From Petunia secreta (lineage: Eukaryota > Streptophyta > Magnoliopsida > Solanales > Solanaceae): DNA of 64,000 nt. Below the pieces are notes generated by a model, which worked only from the letters and a program-made list of their open reading frames with translations, searched no databases and had not been told where the DNA came from. The translations under genes were made by a program, and so were the position numbers. Shown here piece after piece: positions 19,901-30,253 of the stretch (position 1 is the stretch's first letter; the number at the start of each line of letters is the position of its first letter). The stretch spans positions 33,861,501 to 33,925,500 of the forward strand of contig JARKIP010000005.1 in NCBI GenBank assembly GCA_029990175.1. The letters run 5' to 3'.

Positions 19901-21423
19901 GCAACTTTGAATTACTCTACGTATGACAAAGAGTTGTATGCCCTCGTTCGAGCACTCGCCCATTGGCAGCATTATTTGTGGCCTCGAGAGTTTGTGATCA
20001 AAAGTGATCATGAGTCTTTGAAACATCTCCGAGGTCAGTAGAAATTGAATCGAAGACATGCCAAGTGGGTTGAATTCATTGAAAGCTTTCCCTATGTAAT
20101 TCATTACAAAAAGGGAAAAGATAATGTTGTGGCCGATGCGCTATCAAGGAAATTTGCCTTAGCGACCACTCTCGCCTCTAGGCTCATGGGATTCGAAAGC
20201 ATCAAGTCGATGTACGAGGACGATCCCAAGCTGAAATGTGTTCGAGACGCAATCTTGAGTGGCCGAAAGGTTGAGAAATATCAGTGGCATGATGGCTACC
20301 TCTTCAAAAATGGGAGGGTGTGTGTGCCAGTGTCATCGTGGAGAGAGCTCTTGGTTCGAGAAGCTCACTCAGGTGGACTAATGGGACACTTCGGTGTCGA
20401 TAAAACTCTTGGTATCTTAACCGAGCAGTTCCATTGGCCCAAAATGCGACGAGATGTGGAAAAGCTTTGCAACGCTTGTCTCGTTTGCAAGAAAGAAAAA
20501 TCGAAGTCCAACCCTCATGGTTTGTACACCCCGTTGCCTGTGCCTGATCGACCTTGGGTTGATATATCCATGGACTTTGTCTTGGGGTTACCGAGGTCGG
20601 GGGGAGGACATGATAGCATCTTCGTTGTGGTTGATCGATTTTCGAAAATGGCTCACTTTATTCCTTGCAAGAAGTGTGATGATGCACAGCATGTAGCTAC
20701 ATTGTTTGTTTCTAATGTGTTGAAATTGCATGGTGTACCTCGTACTATTGTGAGTGATCGAGACACAAAATTCTTGAGTCATTTTTGGAAGTGTCTATGG
20801 GGTGCCCTCGGCACCAAATTACTCTTCTCGACGTCTCACCATCCACAGACTGATGGACAGACCGAGGTAGTTAACCGAACCTTGGGATCTTTGCTTCGGG
20901 CAATGACCAAAGGGAAGGTTGGAAACTGGGCTGATCGTTTGCCCATGATGGAGTTCGCGTACAATCGAACGGTGCATAGAATGATCAACATGACCCCGTT
21001 TGAATGTGTGTATGGCTTTAATCCTTTGATTCCACTTGATTTAACCCCATTGCCTCGAGATTCTATTCTTGATTTTGAAGGTACTCAACGAGCAGCTGCT
21101 TTGATCGAGTTGCATGCAAAGGTGAAGAAGAACCTCGAGGACGCTTATGCAAAGGTTGCCTTGAAGAAATACAAGGGGCGTAAAAAGTTGGAATTAAAGA
21201 AGGGAGATTGGGTTTGGGTTCACTTCCGAAAGGAACGTTTCCCGAACCTAAGGAAAGGGAAGTTGGCTCCTCGAGGGGATGGTCCATTTCAAGTCCTGAG
21301 CAAAATAAACAACAATGCTTATGTTATCGACCTCCCAGGTGAGTATACCGTGTCCAACACTTTCAATGTTGCTGATTTAGCTCCTTGTGTTGTAGGTCCA
21401 GTATCGGAGATAGAGGATGACTC

Positions 21424-21459
21424 GATTTTGAGGACGAAATCCTCTCAAGAAGGGGAGGA
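21424..21459 (+). promoter_or_regulatory. Hairpin and polypurine tract of A1
   Basis: The hairpin reads GATTTTGAGGACGAAATC (21424-21441); the single change keeps pairing as a G-U pair in RNA. The purine tract AAGAAGGGGAGGA (21447-21459) abuts the LTR. In A1 this stretch also encodes RTKSSQEGEDD. Confidence 0.87.
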
Positions 21460-22289
21460 TGATGCAGCTCAAAGTGCTGATCAAGGACCCGATGACAATC
21501 AACCGAGGAGATCTCCACCGAAGGCAATGACTGATCTACCGGGGAGACGAATCACTCGAAGCCAAGCTAAGCTGCTCCATGACATGCACGTACAGCTGAC
21601 CATGATAGGAAGTAGCATGTGTTCGGAGAGGGAATTGCAAGGTGTTGAAACCAAGGGCCACATCTTCAAAATTGAGCCCGAGGACAAGGTTACCGAACAG
21701 CAGCTCTTGGCCCCGGGCAGCATAGAGCTGAACACAACAACATGTGTTCGATGCTAAGTCAGCGCCCGATGAGGTGTGTGTTCGAGCAGACAATCGAGAA
21801 TCGAAGCCAAGGCTGACCGAAGTCAAAGGCTGCCGAACACATTTTAGTTCAGCCCTGCGTGGCTTATTTCTATTGGTCGCTTGTGACCCTTTTACTAGTT
21901 TACCCTTAGTAGTCCCTATATAAACCTTATTCCCTTACACTGTAAGGAGCTAGTTTTTTTTGAATATTGATGAATTGAATGAAAGTGCCGAGCACATTTC
22001 TTCTTGTCTCCGTCGTGAGCAAAACCCCGGTGAGGGCTTTTAAGGACTTGTGGCTTTCGGTTAGTCCGATTGAACATTCCTCTTGATCATTCAGTTTGCA
22101 AGAGGCAATGTTCTCTTGAGGATTGTTGCATAGTATAGGTGATCTTTGTACTCCTTTTGATAGAGCTTTGAGACAGGTTCCTCACTGTTCTTTCGAAAGA
22201 AGCAAGTTTTGTCTTGCTTTTATCCTTATCTTTCTTGTTCGCTCTTCCGCGTTTGTGCTAACAATCCCTTCGGGAATTGCATTGCACCA
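21460..22289 (+). repeat. 3' LTR of A1 (830 bp)
   Basis: Same length as the 5' LTR and nearly identical. It contains the end of the gag-pol frame (to 21757) and a TATA box at 21917-21924. TSD CATAT follows. Confidence 0.96.
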
Positions 22290-22334
22290 CATATCCATCC
22301 CCCACTAAACACGAGCGAGCCGAGTGAAACAATT

Positions 22335-22387
22335 GTAAGGGAGCGGGTGAGGAATTTTGCTAACGTTTGTTGCTTTTTGTAGGTACC
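22335..22387 (+). other. Intron-acceptor-like stretch before the B1 start codon
   Basis: GTAAGGGAG (22335-22343), then CTAAC, a T-rich tract and TTTTTGTAG ending at 22382, then GTACC-ATGG. The order resembles a plant intron end with branch site. A donor at 22335 would give only 48 bases, which is too short for a usual intron, so a real donor would lie further upstream. Also seen in G, D1, D2, I, A1 and E. Confidence 0.4.
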
Positions 22388-25300
22388 ATGGCAAACGATG
22401 GAGATGATCCTATGAAAATTTTCATGGCTACCGTTATAGCCAAGTTGGAGGATATCACTTTGAGACTTGAGTCCGTCGAGAGGAACCAAGTTGAGACCGG
22501 TGAGAGGAGGACCCCGAGCGTCCAAATTGAATCCGGAGAAGGAACGAGTCATAGCACTCCTATGACTCCCGGACACTTTGTTGAGCTAAACAAGAGGTAT
22601 GAACAAAGCAAAGTTGAAGCTCTACGAGAGCGTGGGTTGGGCAATCCCCGACAAGAGGGCAATCCCCTCAACTTGGGCAATCCCCAAGTAAATGCTCCAC
22701 TTAGGAGATCCGTGCGGAATGTCCCACCTCTTGAACAAATTGATGAAGTTCAAGAAGAGGAGGAGTTCGGGTATGGTGATGAAGCCTATGGTATGATGTT
22801 CCTTATCAACCTAGGAGGCAAATGCATTGGGGTCGAAATGTGGATAGGGGTAGAGGCCGAGGTCGAGGGCCACCCATGGGCTATGCTAGAGGGAATGCGA
22901 GGAGAGAGTATGTTGCTCATGATGACCATTATGGAGGCCAACCGGAGCCTAACTATGGGGTACGTGACAACAACAACAACCTCAATAGCGTCAAGCTAAA
23001 TCTTCCACCCTTCAAGGGAACTTGTGATCCGGAGGCATACATGGAATGGGTACTACTTATGGAGAGAGTGTTTGACACAAATGAGATGTCCGAGGAGCGA
23101 AAGGGTACATATGCTATTTCTACCTTTGAGGCCTATGCTTCTACTTGGTGGGAGTCTATGAAGAGGTCTAGGAGAAAGATGAATTTGCATTTGAATGTTA
23201 CTTGGGATGATTTGAAAGGACTTATGAATGCCAAGTACATAACTCCAAGGTATCGGCAAGAGCAACTCAAGAAGCTCTATGATCTAAAACAAGGTGTCAA
23301 ATCGGTGCATGAGTACCATTATGAGTTTGAAAAGATCCGGATGGCATTGGATATGGATACCGAAGGGGAAGAAGAAGCCATGATCCGATTCAAGAATGGC
23401 TTGAGCTATGGTATAGCTTCTCAATTGAGGTTGCATCATTATCTCACACTTCAAGATATGTTTGAAGCCGCAATTGATGCCGAGGCTTGGCTCAAAAGAG
23501 AGAAGTTCAAAAACAACACTCCTACTACTACAAGCAAGCCAAAAGAGTGGAAGACTCCAAGTGCAAACTTTCCAAGTGCAAGTGCTAGCAAAGAAGTGAA
23601 GAAGCCATATGAGAAGACTACACCGCAATTGGAAGGTAATTCTAAAACTCGCTTGAGTAATCCTATTTCCACTTCTACTCAATGTTATAAGTGTAAGGGC
23701 TTTGGGCATATTGCTAAGGAATGCACTACAAAAAGAACCATGGTTGTGGTTGGTGATTTGGTGTATGAGCAAGAGAGTGAACCCGAGGAAGAAGAGGGAG
23801 TAGAGGGTGATGAGGAAGGAGATGTTGGGGAGATTGTTGCCGTGGAAGAAGATGATGATGCCCGTGCCTTCCTTGTTGTGCGGAGGAGTCTAGGAGCCAT
23901 GTGTGTGGAGGATGTTGAGACCTTACAACGAGAGAACCTTTTTCATTCCAAATGCCGAGTCATGGGTCTCATTTGTTCTATGATCATTGACTCGGGAAGT
24001 TGTGCTAATGTCATTAGCCAAACACTAGTTGCCCAATTGAAAATACCTACCTTGAAGCACCCAAATCCTTATAGGCTACAATGGCTTAGTGAGTGTGGTG
24101 AGTTGAGGGTGGTTAAGCAATGTTTGATCAAGTTCAAGATTGGGAACTATGTGGATGAGCACATGTTCGATGTTGTGCCTATGCAAGCATGCCACCTTCT
24201 CTTTGGTAGGCCTTGGCAATTTGATCGACGTGTGGTTCATAATGGCCATGCCAACACCTATACGGTGATGCATGAGGGAAAAAAGTTCGTGCTCCAACCC
24301 CGAACTCCCAAGCAAGTGAATGATGACTACAAACTCATGAAGGAGTTGAAGGAAGCGGCTAAAGCCAAGTCACCCATTGTTCTTGAACCCGAGGCAAACA
24401 ATTTCATTGTTTTGCCAATGCATGATGAAAATGGGAGTCACTCCACTCCAATTGAGAGAGAAAAGATAGAGAGAAGTGAGGGAGTGACCGGTGACAATCC
24501 AAGAGAGGAAAAAGGAGAGGAATTGAGGAGTGATGTGAGTGGATTGTCACCACAAACTACACTTGACCACGAGGTAAAATTGAGAGAGATGAGAGGTGAG
24601 GAAAGAAAAATTGAGAGTGAGAGCACCCATTGTTCTAACCCTTCTTTATCTTCTATCTCTTCTTGTGAAAGCTCTTGTGTAGGTACATGGGAAGACAAGT
24701 CATTGGAGTCTCAATGTGAGCTTCATGAAGGAGGAGTTGCATATGACACTTCAAACCTTGTGAGTGATCAAGAAAGTACTACAAATGTAAGTGTTGCTTC
24801 ACCTTTTCATGAGCCTACTAGCTACTTGTCTTGTAATGACTCAACGCTAGTTGGTGTTTTTGATACGTCTAGTGAGTATACCACTAGTGAAGAGTCTAGT
24901 TGTCAACTTGAGTTTACAAGTGAAACACTAGTTGGGAGGAGCACTATGCAACATCATGATGTGGGCTCATTGTTCATTGAACCCCTTCCTAGTGTAGATT
25001 TGTTAGTTGACCATGATTGTGACCTTTGTTATGACACACCGCCAACCTTTGACATAGGGAAAGATGAGGTAGTTGACCATTCCCTAATTGATATGCTTCT
25101 ATTTGGTGGGTCAATGTGTTGTAGCAAGGATGATTGTTACCTTGAGGAGTCTCTAGAATGTGAGATGGTTCGATTTATTTTCGAAGACTCCTTGAGTGTG
25201 GGTGAAGAACCTAGTCTTGATACCATGCTTGTATTTGACCATGAATTTGAGGTGCACGCTTTTACATTTCCATTGTGTGAAGATAATCTCATTTGTGGTA

Positions 25301-25809
25301 GCGATTTGTATCGGACTAGGGTGGGTGGTCAAATGGAACCCCCGTGGTGTGAAGGGTTTGACCCCTTAGGCAACCCATTGCTTGAAAATGTGGGTGAGGT
25401 AGATGGTTCTTTGAGTGACCCTACTATTGCTAGTTTGGGTTATGATGAAGAAGAATCCATCATCAACACCTTCCTTGAGAGCTTGACTTTTGAGGAGGGT
25501 TGCCTAGTTGATGAAATGGGAGGGAAAGAGGAATCCCTTGGTGTGAGTAGGTATGCTCTAAAGAAGGGGAGTGGAGTGCTTGATCCTACTTGTAGGGTGG
25601 GCTATTTGACTCACTCCACTCCACATGTTGATCACACCTCGAGGATAGGTTGGTGTGTTGATCTTGAGCTTAAGGTTCAAGGGGATTTTGGTAGCTTGAT
25701 CTTGCATTTCCCATCTCCCCATGACCTATTTGCTCATTATCTTATTGAGCTTAAGGTTCAAGGGGATTTTGGTAGAACCAAGTGCTTATGGTTTTCTTTG
25801 GAGACTTGA
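22388..25809 (+). pseudogene. B1 fused protein: gag, zinc knuckle, protease, ACC module (frameshifted)
   Basis: Starts at MANDGDD (22388). A single missing G near 22791, compared with G, shifts the frame; the main frame then runs to 25809. Visible parts are gag N-terminus with GNPQ repeats, RGRGRGRG, gag core, zinc knuckle CYKCKGFGHIAKEC (about 23683-23724), and protease with IIDSGSCANV (about 23983-24012). Right after the segment KELKEAAKAKS, where autonomous copies lead into RT, ACC starts (GSHSTPIEREKIERS…). It has CYDTPPTFD, DLYRTRVG, EPPWCEGFDP and LKKGSGVLD. Near the end a 29-bp stretch (25666-25694) is copied again at 25747-25775 and the frame stops soon after. RT, RNase H and the integrase core are absent. 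Confidence 0.87.
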
Positions 25810-26092
25810 TATTCATGATTGTTATTGACGCTTGGTTATATCACAAGAGTGTGTTTTCCACACTTCTTGCACTAACCTACTTTCAAAGTGGGACGTTTGC
25901 TTGTTTTTGCTTGTCGTTGCTTGTAGGTTCTAAGCTCCATGCTAAGGCGGGGAAGATCTTGGAAGAAGCCTATGCCAAAGTGACGATCAAGAAGGACAAA
26001 GGAGGAGATTCTTGGCCACCCCGAAGAGTTGATAGAGCCATGAGAGACCAAGCCTTGATTTCGAGGACGAAATCTTCTCAAGAAGGGGAGGA
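25810..26092 (+). pseudogene. B1 tail: end of ACC and relic of the integrase C-terminus
   Basis: An open frame entering from 25782 carries the end of ACC (IDAWLYHKSVFSTLLALTYF). From 25927 it carries SKLHAKAGKILEEAYAKV, which aligns with the integrase segment ELHAKVKKNLEEAYAKV of the autonomous copies. ISRTKSSQEGEDD then leads into the purine tract. The GPF/Y part is missing. The ACC/integrase join falls at TTGTAG/GTT (25926/25927). Hairpin 26057-26074; purine tract 26080-26092. Confidence 0.82.
25872..25926 (+). other. Intron-acceptor-like stretch at the end of ACC in B1
   Basis: CTAAC (25872-25876), a T-rich tract, and TTGTAG ending at 25926. The same arrangement follows ACC in C1, F, D1, D2 and G. 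The integrase relic begins directly after it. Confidence 0.45.
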
Positions 26093-26830
26093 TGATAAGA
26101 TCCAAACCGAGCAACCATCTAAAAACACCATCCAAGGCCAAGGAAGAGCACTTCAAGGTCATACATTGGGACGTCATGGAAAGAAGAGCATCCGAGACAC
26201 ATTTCGAAGTGTTTCAAGAAGCTTCAGGAAGAGGCGGACCGCCTACGGATTGAGGCGGACCGCCTAAAAGAAGATGACTCTCGGGACTTCTGGAGGCGGA
26301 CCAAGGAGGCGAACCGCCTAGACAAGCTGAGGCGGAGCGCCTCCCCCAGAGGCGGAGCGCCTCCCTCTGTTCAACTTTGACGGGAATTTGACTTTAATTG
26401 CTTTGTAATTCCTACTATGCCCCTACGTGGCTTATGTCTTTAGAACCTATTTTAAGGGTACTTTAGGCCTTTCCTTATGTCTTGAATGAGGCCTATAAAT
26501 ACTCCATAGCTTAGCATTATTCCTTAGTTTTTAGCTATTATGATGAATGATTGATTGTCAATGACAATGTTCAAGAGTGGATTCTCTTTGAATGAAAACC
26601 CTTTGAGACGGTTTGAGTTTACTAGTGGATTCTAGTTGAACCCCAAACCACCCCCGATCATTCTATTTGCGAGCCCCAGGTGCGGCTCGAGGGTAGTTGC
26701 ATAGCGTAGGTGATCCTTGACATCCACCCGGGGTGTATCGGAACTAGTTCTCCGGTGCTACTTGGGTCTTTGTTCGAGCCTCGTCTCGTTTTCTATCTTT
26801 TTATCTTTTTCCGCGTTTTGATTCTTATCA
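26093..26830 (+). repeat. 3' LTR of B1 (738 bp)
   Basis: Nearly identical to the 5' LTR. Palindromes at 26232-26363, TATA box at 26494-26501; TSD ATAAC follows. Confidence 0.95.
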
Positions 26831-27108
26831 ATAACCAACCAAGTTCACAAGAACCAAATACTCTTCGGGAAGAGTGGAATTGATGGGACTCGATGAACGC
26901 TAGGCTATTTAGGTGCGCACTTGAAGCAAAATCAAACTACGAGTCTTCTTTGAGGTCTACTCTCCTCTAAGCACGAGAACCCTATACGCTCAATGAACTA
27001 GTACTAGTAAAGTAGGAGTGTTACTTGAAAAGTACTAGCCGGAAGGGATACAAGCCAACAAAAAGTGAAAACCTACGAAAAACAACTACCCGGACAGCTC
27101 CCAGAAAG

Positions 27109-27206
27109 AGGCGCTCCGCCTCAAACCTGAGGCGCTCCGCCTCCACAAGTTCCAGAGGGCAGCCCAGAGGGAGGCGGTCCGCCTCATAATGTAGGCGGTC
27201 CGCCTA
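27109..27206. repeat. GC palindrome cluster in the D1 leader
   Basis: Two GGCGCTCCGCC and two GGCGGTCCGCC on the plus strand. Read as sense RNA they are exactly complementary to those in the D1 LTR. Confidence 0.88.
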
Positions 27207-27671
27207 CTTGATTTTCCTGCAGCTTTGCACTCCGCGTTTTTGATTCTTTAGCACCCAAATTTCCAACGAAAACACATTGTTTTTCCAATCTAATGGTACC
27301 CAAAGGTGTATAGGATGATTACAAACAATCCCTAATAGTTTTTAACCCCAATCAAACAACAAAAAATCGATTTCGATTCTTGAAGCCAAGTTTCAAGGGT
27401 TTTGAAAATTTTGAGATTTGATTCTTCAAATTTTCGAATCACAACACCAAATCAAGATATTTTGGTACCAAAAGAACGGGAATCAAACATATATCAAACC
27501 CCAATGATTTTCAATGTTTGGGTGTTTGAATCCAACAAGTTTCACCAATTCTTTTGTAGTTTTCAAATTTTTGAATTTTTTTGTTTTTCTTCAAATTTTC
27601 AAGAACAAACAACACAATCACGTCAATAACAAGAACAAGACCGAGGATTCGTAAGAACGAAGCCTAGCCGT

Positions 27672-27683
27672 GCTCTGATACCA
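27672..27683 (-). other. Primer-binding site of D1
   Basis: The minus strand reads TGGTATCAGAGC; the gap to the LTR is two bases. Confidence 0.9.
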
Positions 27684-27685
27684 AC

Positions 27686-28508
27686 TGATGCAATGGAAAA
27701 TACGCGGAAGCTAAAAACGATATGAAAATGCGGAAGCTAAAACAAGATAGGCGATATCGATGAAGATATCGAGATAAAGAGCAAGACGAGGCTTGAACGT
27801 TTACCTAAGTAGCACCGAGGAACTCGTCTCGATACACCCCGGGTGAAGTCAAGGATCACCTATACTATGCAACTATCCTCAAGAGGCACCCGGCTCTTGC
27901 AAATAGAATGATCAAAGATGGATGAAGTTCAAATTGGATTCCACCAATTGAATTCAAGTTCCCAACAAGGGTTCAATGAGAGCATTGCTCAAGTTTCTTC
28001 AATATTCAAGATTGTGTAATGAATGAAATGGCTAAGTGTTCTATTTATAGAACTTCCTAAGGCTAAGGTGAAATGACTAGAAAGCCCCTAGGCCTAGTTA
28101 AAACATACAAGCCACTTAAGGGCAAAATAGGAAGTTCACAACCAAAAGTCTAGTCTTCAGCGTGGGTGGGCGGAGCGCCCAAAAGGGGGCGGAGCGCCTC
28201 AGCTTTGGCGTGTCTTGGGCAGTCCAGTGGGGGAGGCGGAGCGCCCCAATTGGAGGCGGAGCGCCTGGCCTTCAAGGGGCTGAGGCGGAGCGCCCAGTTG
28301 GGTGGGCGGAGCGCCTGCCTGGGCAGCTTCTTGGGCGGACCGCCTAGGGGTTTGGGCGGACCGCCTGAATCCCTGGGAGGTGCGCCTGAGAGCTTCTCCG
28401 CTTGTTGCTTCTCCGGATCGCTCCCAAAGCTCTCGGCTTTCCCGTCCTTTGCATCCTTCAAGCTTGGCACTCGTTGATTGACATCTTAGCTCGATTTGCA
28501 TTGCATCA
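27686..28508 (-). repeat. 5' LTR of D1 (823 bp)
   Basis: Equal in length to the 3' LTR with about two differences. TATA box at 28042-28049, palindromes at 28168-28389; TSD TGCTG follows. Confidence 0.95.
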
Positions 28509-28513
28509 TGCTG

Positions 28514-28971
28514 TGAAGAGCTGCGGGATTTTCTAGTTTTTAGCCTATGTAATTTCTATTATGCCCCTACGTGGCTTATGACTTTAGAATCTACTTAAGG
28601 GTACTTTAGGCCTTTCCTTATGTCTTGAATGAGGCCTATAAATACTCCATAGCTTAGCATTATTCTGAAGTTAGCTATTATGATGAATGATTGATTGTCA
28701 ATGACAATGTTCAAGAGTGGATTCTCTTTGAATGAAAACCCTTTGAGACGGTTTGAGTTTACTAGTGGATTCTAGTTGAACCCCAAACCACCCCCGATCA
28801 TTCTATTTGCGAGTCCCAGGTGCGGCTCGAGGGTAGTTGCATAGTGTAGGTCCTCCTTGACACCGATACGAGGGTATTATGGAATGAGTTCTCCATAGTT
28901 ACTTCGTAGGGAGTTCGAGTAGTGTCTCGCTCTTTATCTTTATTTCCGCGTTTCATATTTGATTCTTATCA
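28514..28971 (+). repeat. 5' LTR of G, second piece
   Basis: Continues from 9548 after D1. Compared with the 3' LTR it has about 28 extra bases just after the D1 site, flanked by CTAG on both sides, so the 3' copy probably lost them. TATA box TATAAATA at 28637-28644. Ends GATTCTTATCA. Confidence 0.88.
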
Positions 28972-28974
28972 TCT

Positions 28975-28986
28975 TGGTATCAGAGC
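28975..28986 (+). other. Primer-binding site of G
   Basis: TGGTATCAGAGC, initiator tRNA-Met type. Confidence 0.92.
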
Positions 28987-30253
28987 AAGGCTCGGGTTTT
29001 GTTTCTACAAACCCCCGACCCTTGATTCTTCGTGCCTAGGTCGATTCTATCTTTAGTTTTCTATTTATTGTTATTGATAGAAGGAAATTACAAAAAAATT
29101 GAAAAATTGAAAATTCCAAAAAAAAAATTGGTGTATCTTGTTGGTTTGGATGATATATGATATGGGTGTTATAGATTCTTGATCGTGATTGAATTCCCGT
29201 TGTTTGGATACCTAAAACACTTGGATTGGTGGAGTTTAAAAGATTGAAACCCCAAATTTTCCTTAAAACCCTTGATGAACTTGTTCTTGATGATTTAGGT
29301 TTGATTCTTGGGTTGGATTGATGTTGGATTGAAAACTTGATATTGGGGATTGATCTTCATTGGAAAACAAACGATTTGGTACCAATTTTGTGGGATTTGA
29401 ACATATATAACACCAACTTTGATGAATCACAATCCATTTTGAAAACCCTTTGATAAACCCTTGTGTTCTTGAAGTTCTTGACTTTGAATCTTGATTTGAT
29501 TGGTTGTTTGGATGTAAATTTGATTGGGGTTTGTTAGAAGGGATCAAAAACAACTTTGGGTATCATTGGATTGTGAAAACAAGTTGAAACAATCGGATTT
29601 GAGGCTTGGAAATCGACTTGAAACGAGTTTGAACAGTGCTGGAAGTTGCACTAGGCGCGCCTAGTAGAAGGGGCGGACCGCCTACTTTTTGCTCACTCTC
29701 TGGATTTTACAGAGGCGGACCGCCTAGTAGAGTAGGCTGACCGCCTACTTCAAGTAGGCTGACCGCCTACTCCCCTCTATAGGGAACCAGGCGGACCACC
29801 TACTCAAAACAGGTGGGGCGCCTACTTCCTTCAAGGTGGGAATTGGGTAGTTTCTTCTAGGTTCTCTTGTTTTGTTGATTGCATTGCTTCCGGTTAGTGC
29901 TATTGGAGTATAATCCTACTCGATTAGTGCTAATTACTTTGAGCTATTAGGATCATCGTGCCTTAGAAAGGAGACTAGAATTCAAAGAAGATCCGTAGTA
30001 TCTTTTGATTCAAGTCCTCATTTAAAGTGCCCATCTTTCCAATCGAGTCCCATTAACTCCACTCACCCCGGAGTGCATTTGGACTTGATAAGTTGAGTGA
30101 TTGAGTCGTGGTTCGTTGATCAACTACTTGAAGCTTTAAACTCAAACTTGTGTGAAATATCCATCCCCCACTAAACACGAGCGAGCCGAGTGAAACAATT
30201 GTAAGGGAGTGGGAGAGGTATTCTACTAACGTTTGTTGCTTTTTGTAGGTACA
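28987..30253 (+). other. G untranslated leader
   Basis: Very similar to the B1 leader, no gene supported. It includes palindromes at 29651-29826 and the acceptor-like TTTTTGTAG/GTAC before the ATG. Confidence 0.85.
29651..29826. repeat. GC palindrome cluster in the G leader
   Basis: Opens with CTAGGCGCGCCTAG (29651-29664), a perfect 14-bp palindrome. GGCGGACCGCC copies follow, then two TAGGCTGACCGCCTA variants. The GGCTGA variant is otherwise seen only in the G LTRs. Confidence 0.88.

Larger units (their letters stand above)
16631..21757 (+). pseudogene. A1 gag-pol polyprotein with two nonsense codons
   Basis: A single frame of about 1,709 codons would run from the ATG at 16631 into the 3' LTR. 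Domains in order: gag N-terminus with three GNPQ/GIPR repeats (16889-16960), an RGRGRG stretch, gag core, zinc knuckle CHKCKGYGHMAKEC (17937-17978), protease (catalytic Asp codon 18230-18232), RT with YFDD at 19373-19384, RNase H (ECDASGVG, KELYAL, SDHESL, ADALSR), then integrase with an HHCC zinc region, the DDE core (MDFVLG, SDRDTKF, TDGQTEVVNR) and a GPF/Y-type C-terminus. The last ~100 codons lie in the LTR. In-frame stops at 17603-17605 and 20039-20041 occur where E1 and E2 have sense codons at those sites, so they are mutations. No chromodomain is seen. Confidence 0.92.
14572..22289 (+). mobile_element. A1: autonomous-type Ty3/gypsy element, innermost of the nest
   Basis: TSD CATAT lies at 14567-14571 and 22290-22294. 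The LTRs are 830 bp each (14572-15401, 21460-22289) and differ at about three positions by eye. The element is 7,718 bp, with PBS, a long leader and one gag-pol frame. Two nonsense codons interrupt that frame, so this copy is probably not self-sufficient. Removing A1 and one TSD restores the B1 leader as seen in G (…AATATCCATCCCCC…). Confidence 0.97.
12668..26830 (+). mobile_element. B1: non-autonomous element inside D1, hosting A1
   Basis: TSD ATAAC lies at 12663-12667 and 26831-26835. The two 738-bp LTRs differ at about four positions by eye. The internal region carries gag, zinc knuckle, an intact protease motif, then ACC in place of RT–RNase H–integrase, and a relic of the integrase C-terminus before the purine tract. 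A1 is inserted in its leader just upstream of the start codon. LTR and leader match element I closely, which points to I-type elements as the enzyme source. Confidence 0.95.
26836..27685 (-). other. D1 leader (PBS-proximal part) with palindromes
   Basis: The reverse complement of the D2 leader (51514-52560). It contains palindromes at 27109-27206 (sense GGCGGACCGCC twice, GGCGGAGCGCC twice) and the tRNA-Met primer site at 27672-27683. No gene is supported. Confidence 0.9.
9549..28508 (-). mobile_element. D1: non-autonomous element, minus strand, hosting B1
   Basis: TSD TGCTG lies at 9544-9548 and 28509-28513. The two 823-bp LTRs (9549-10371 and 27686-28508) differ at only about two positions by eye, so insertion was recent. 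In sense order it has 5' LTR, PBS (27672-27683), leader with palindromes, then B1 in the leader, then an intact ORF (12507 to 10471), hairpin/purine tract and 3' LTR. It has no protease, RT or integrase. It is a sister of D2. Confidence 0.95.

Noticed and set aside
17603..20041. Programmed stop-codon readthrough in A1
   Set aside because: The stops in A1, E1 and E2 are at different places, so they are separate mutations.
20045..21757. Chromodomain at the integrase C-terminus
   Set aside because: After the GPF/Y-type region only an acidic linker, RTKSSQEGEDD and the TRSQAKLL tail follow; no chromodomain-like aromatic pattern was seen.
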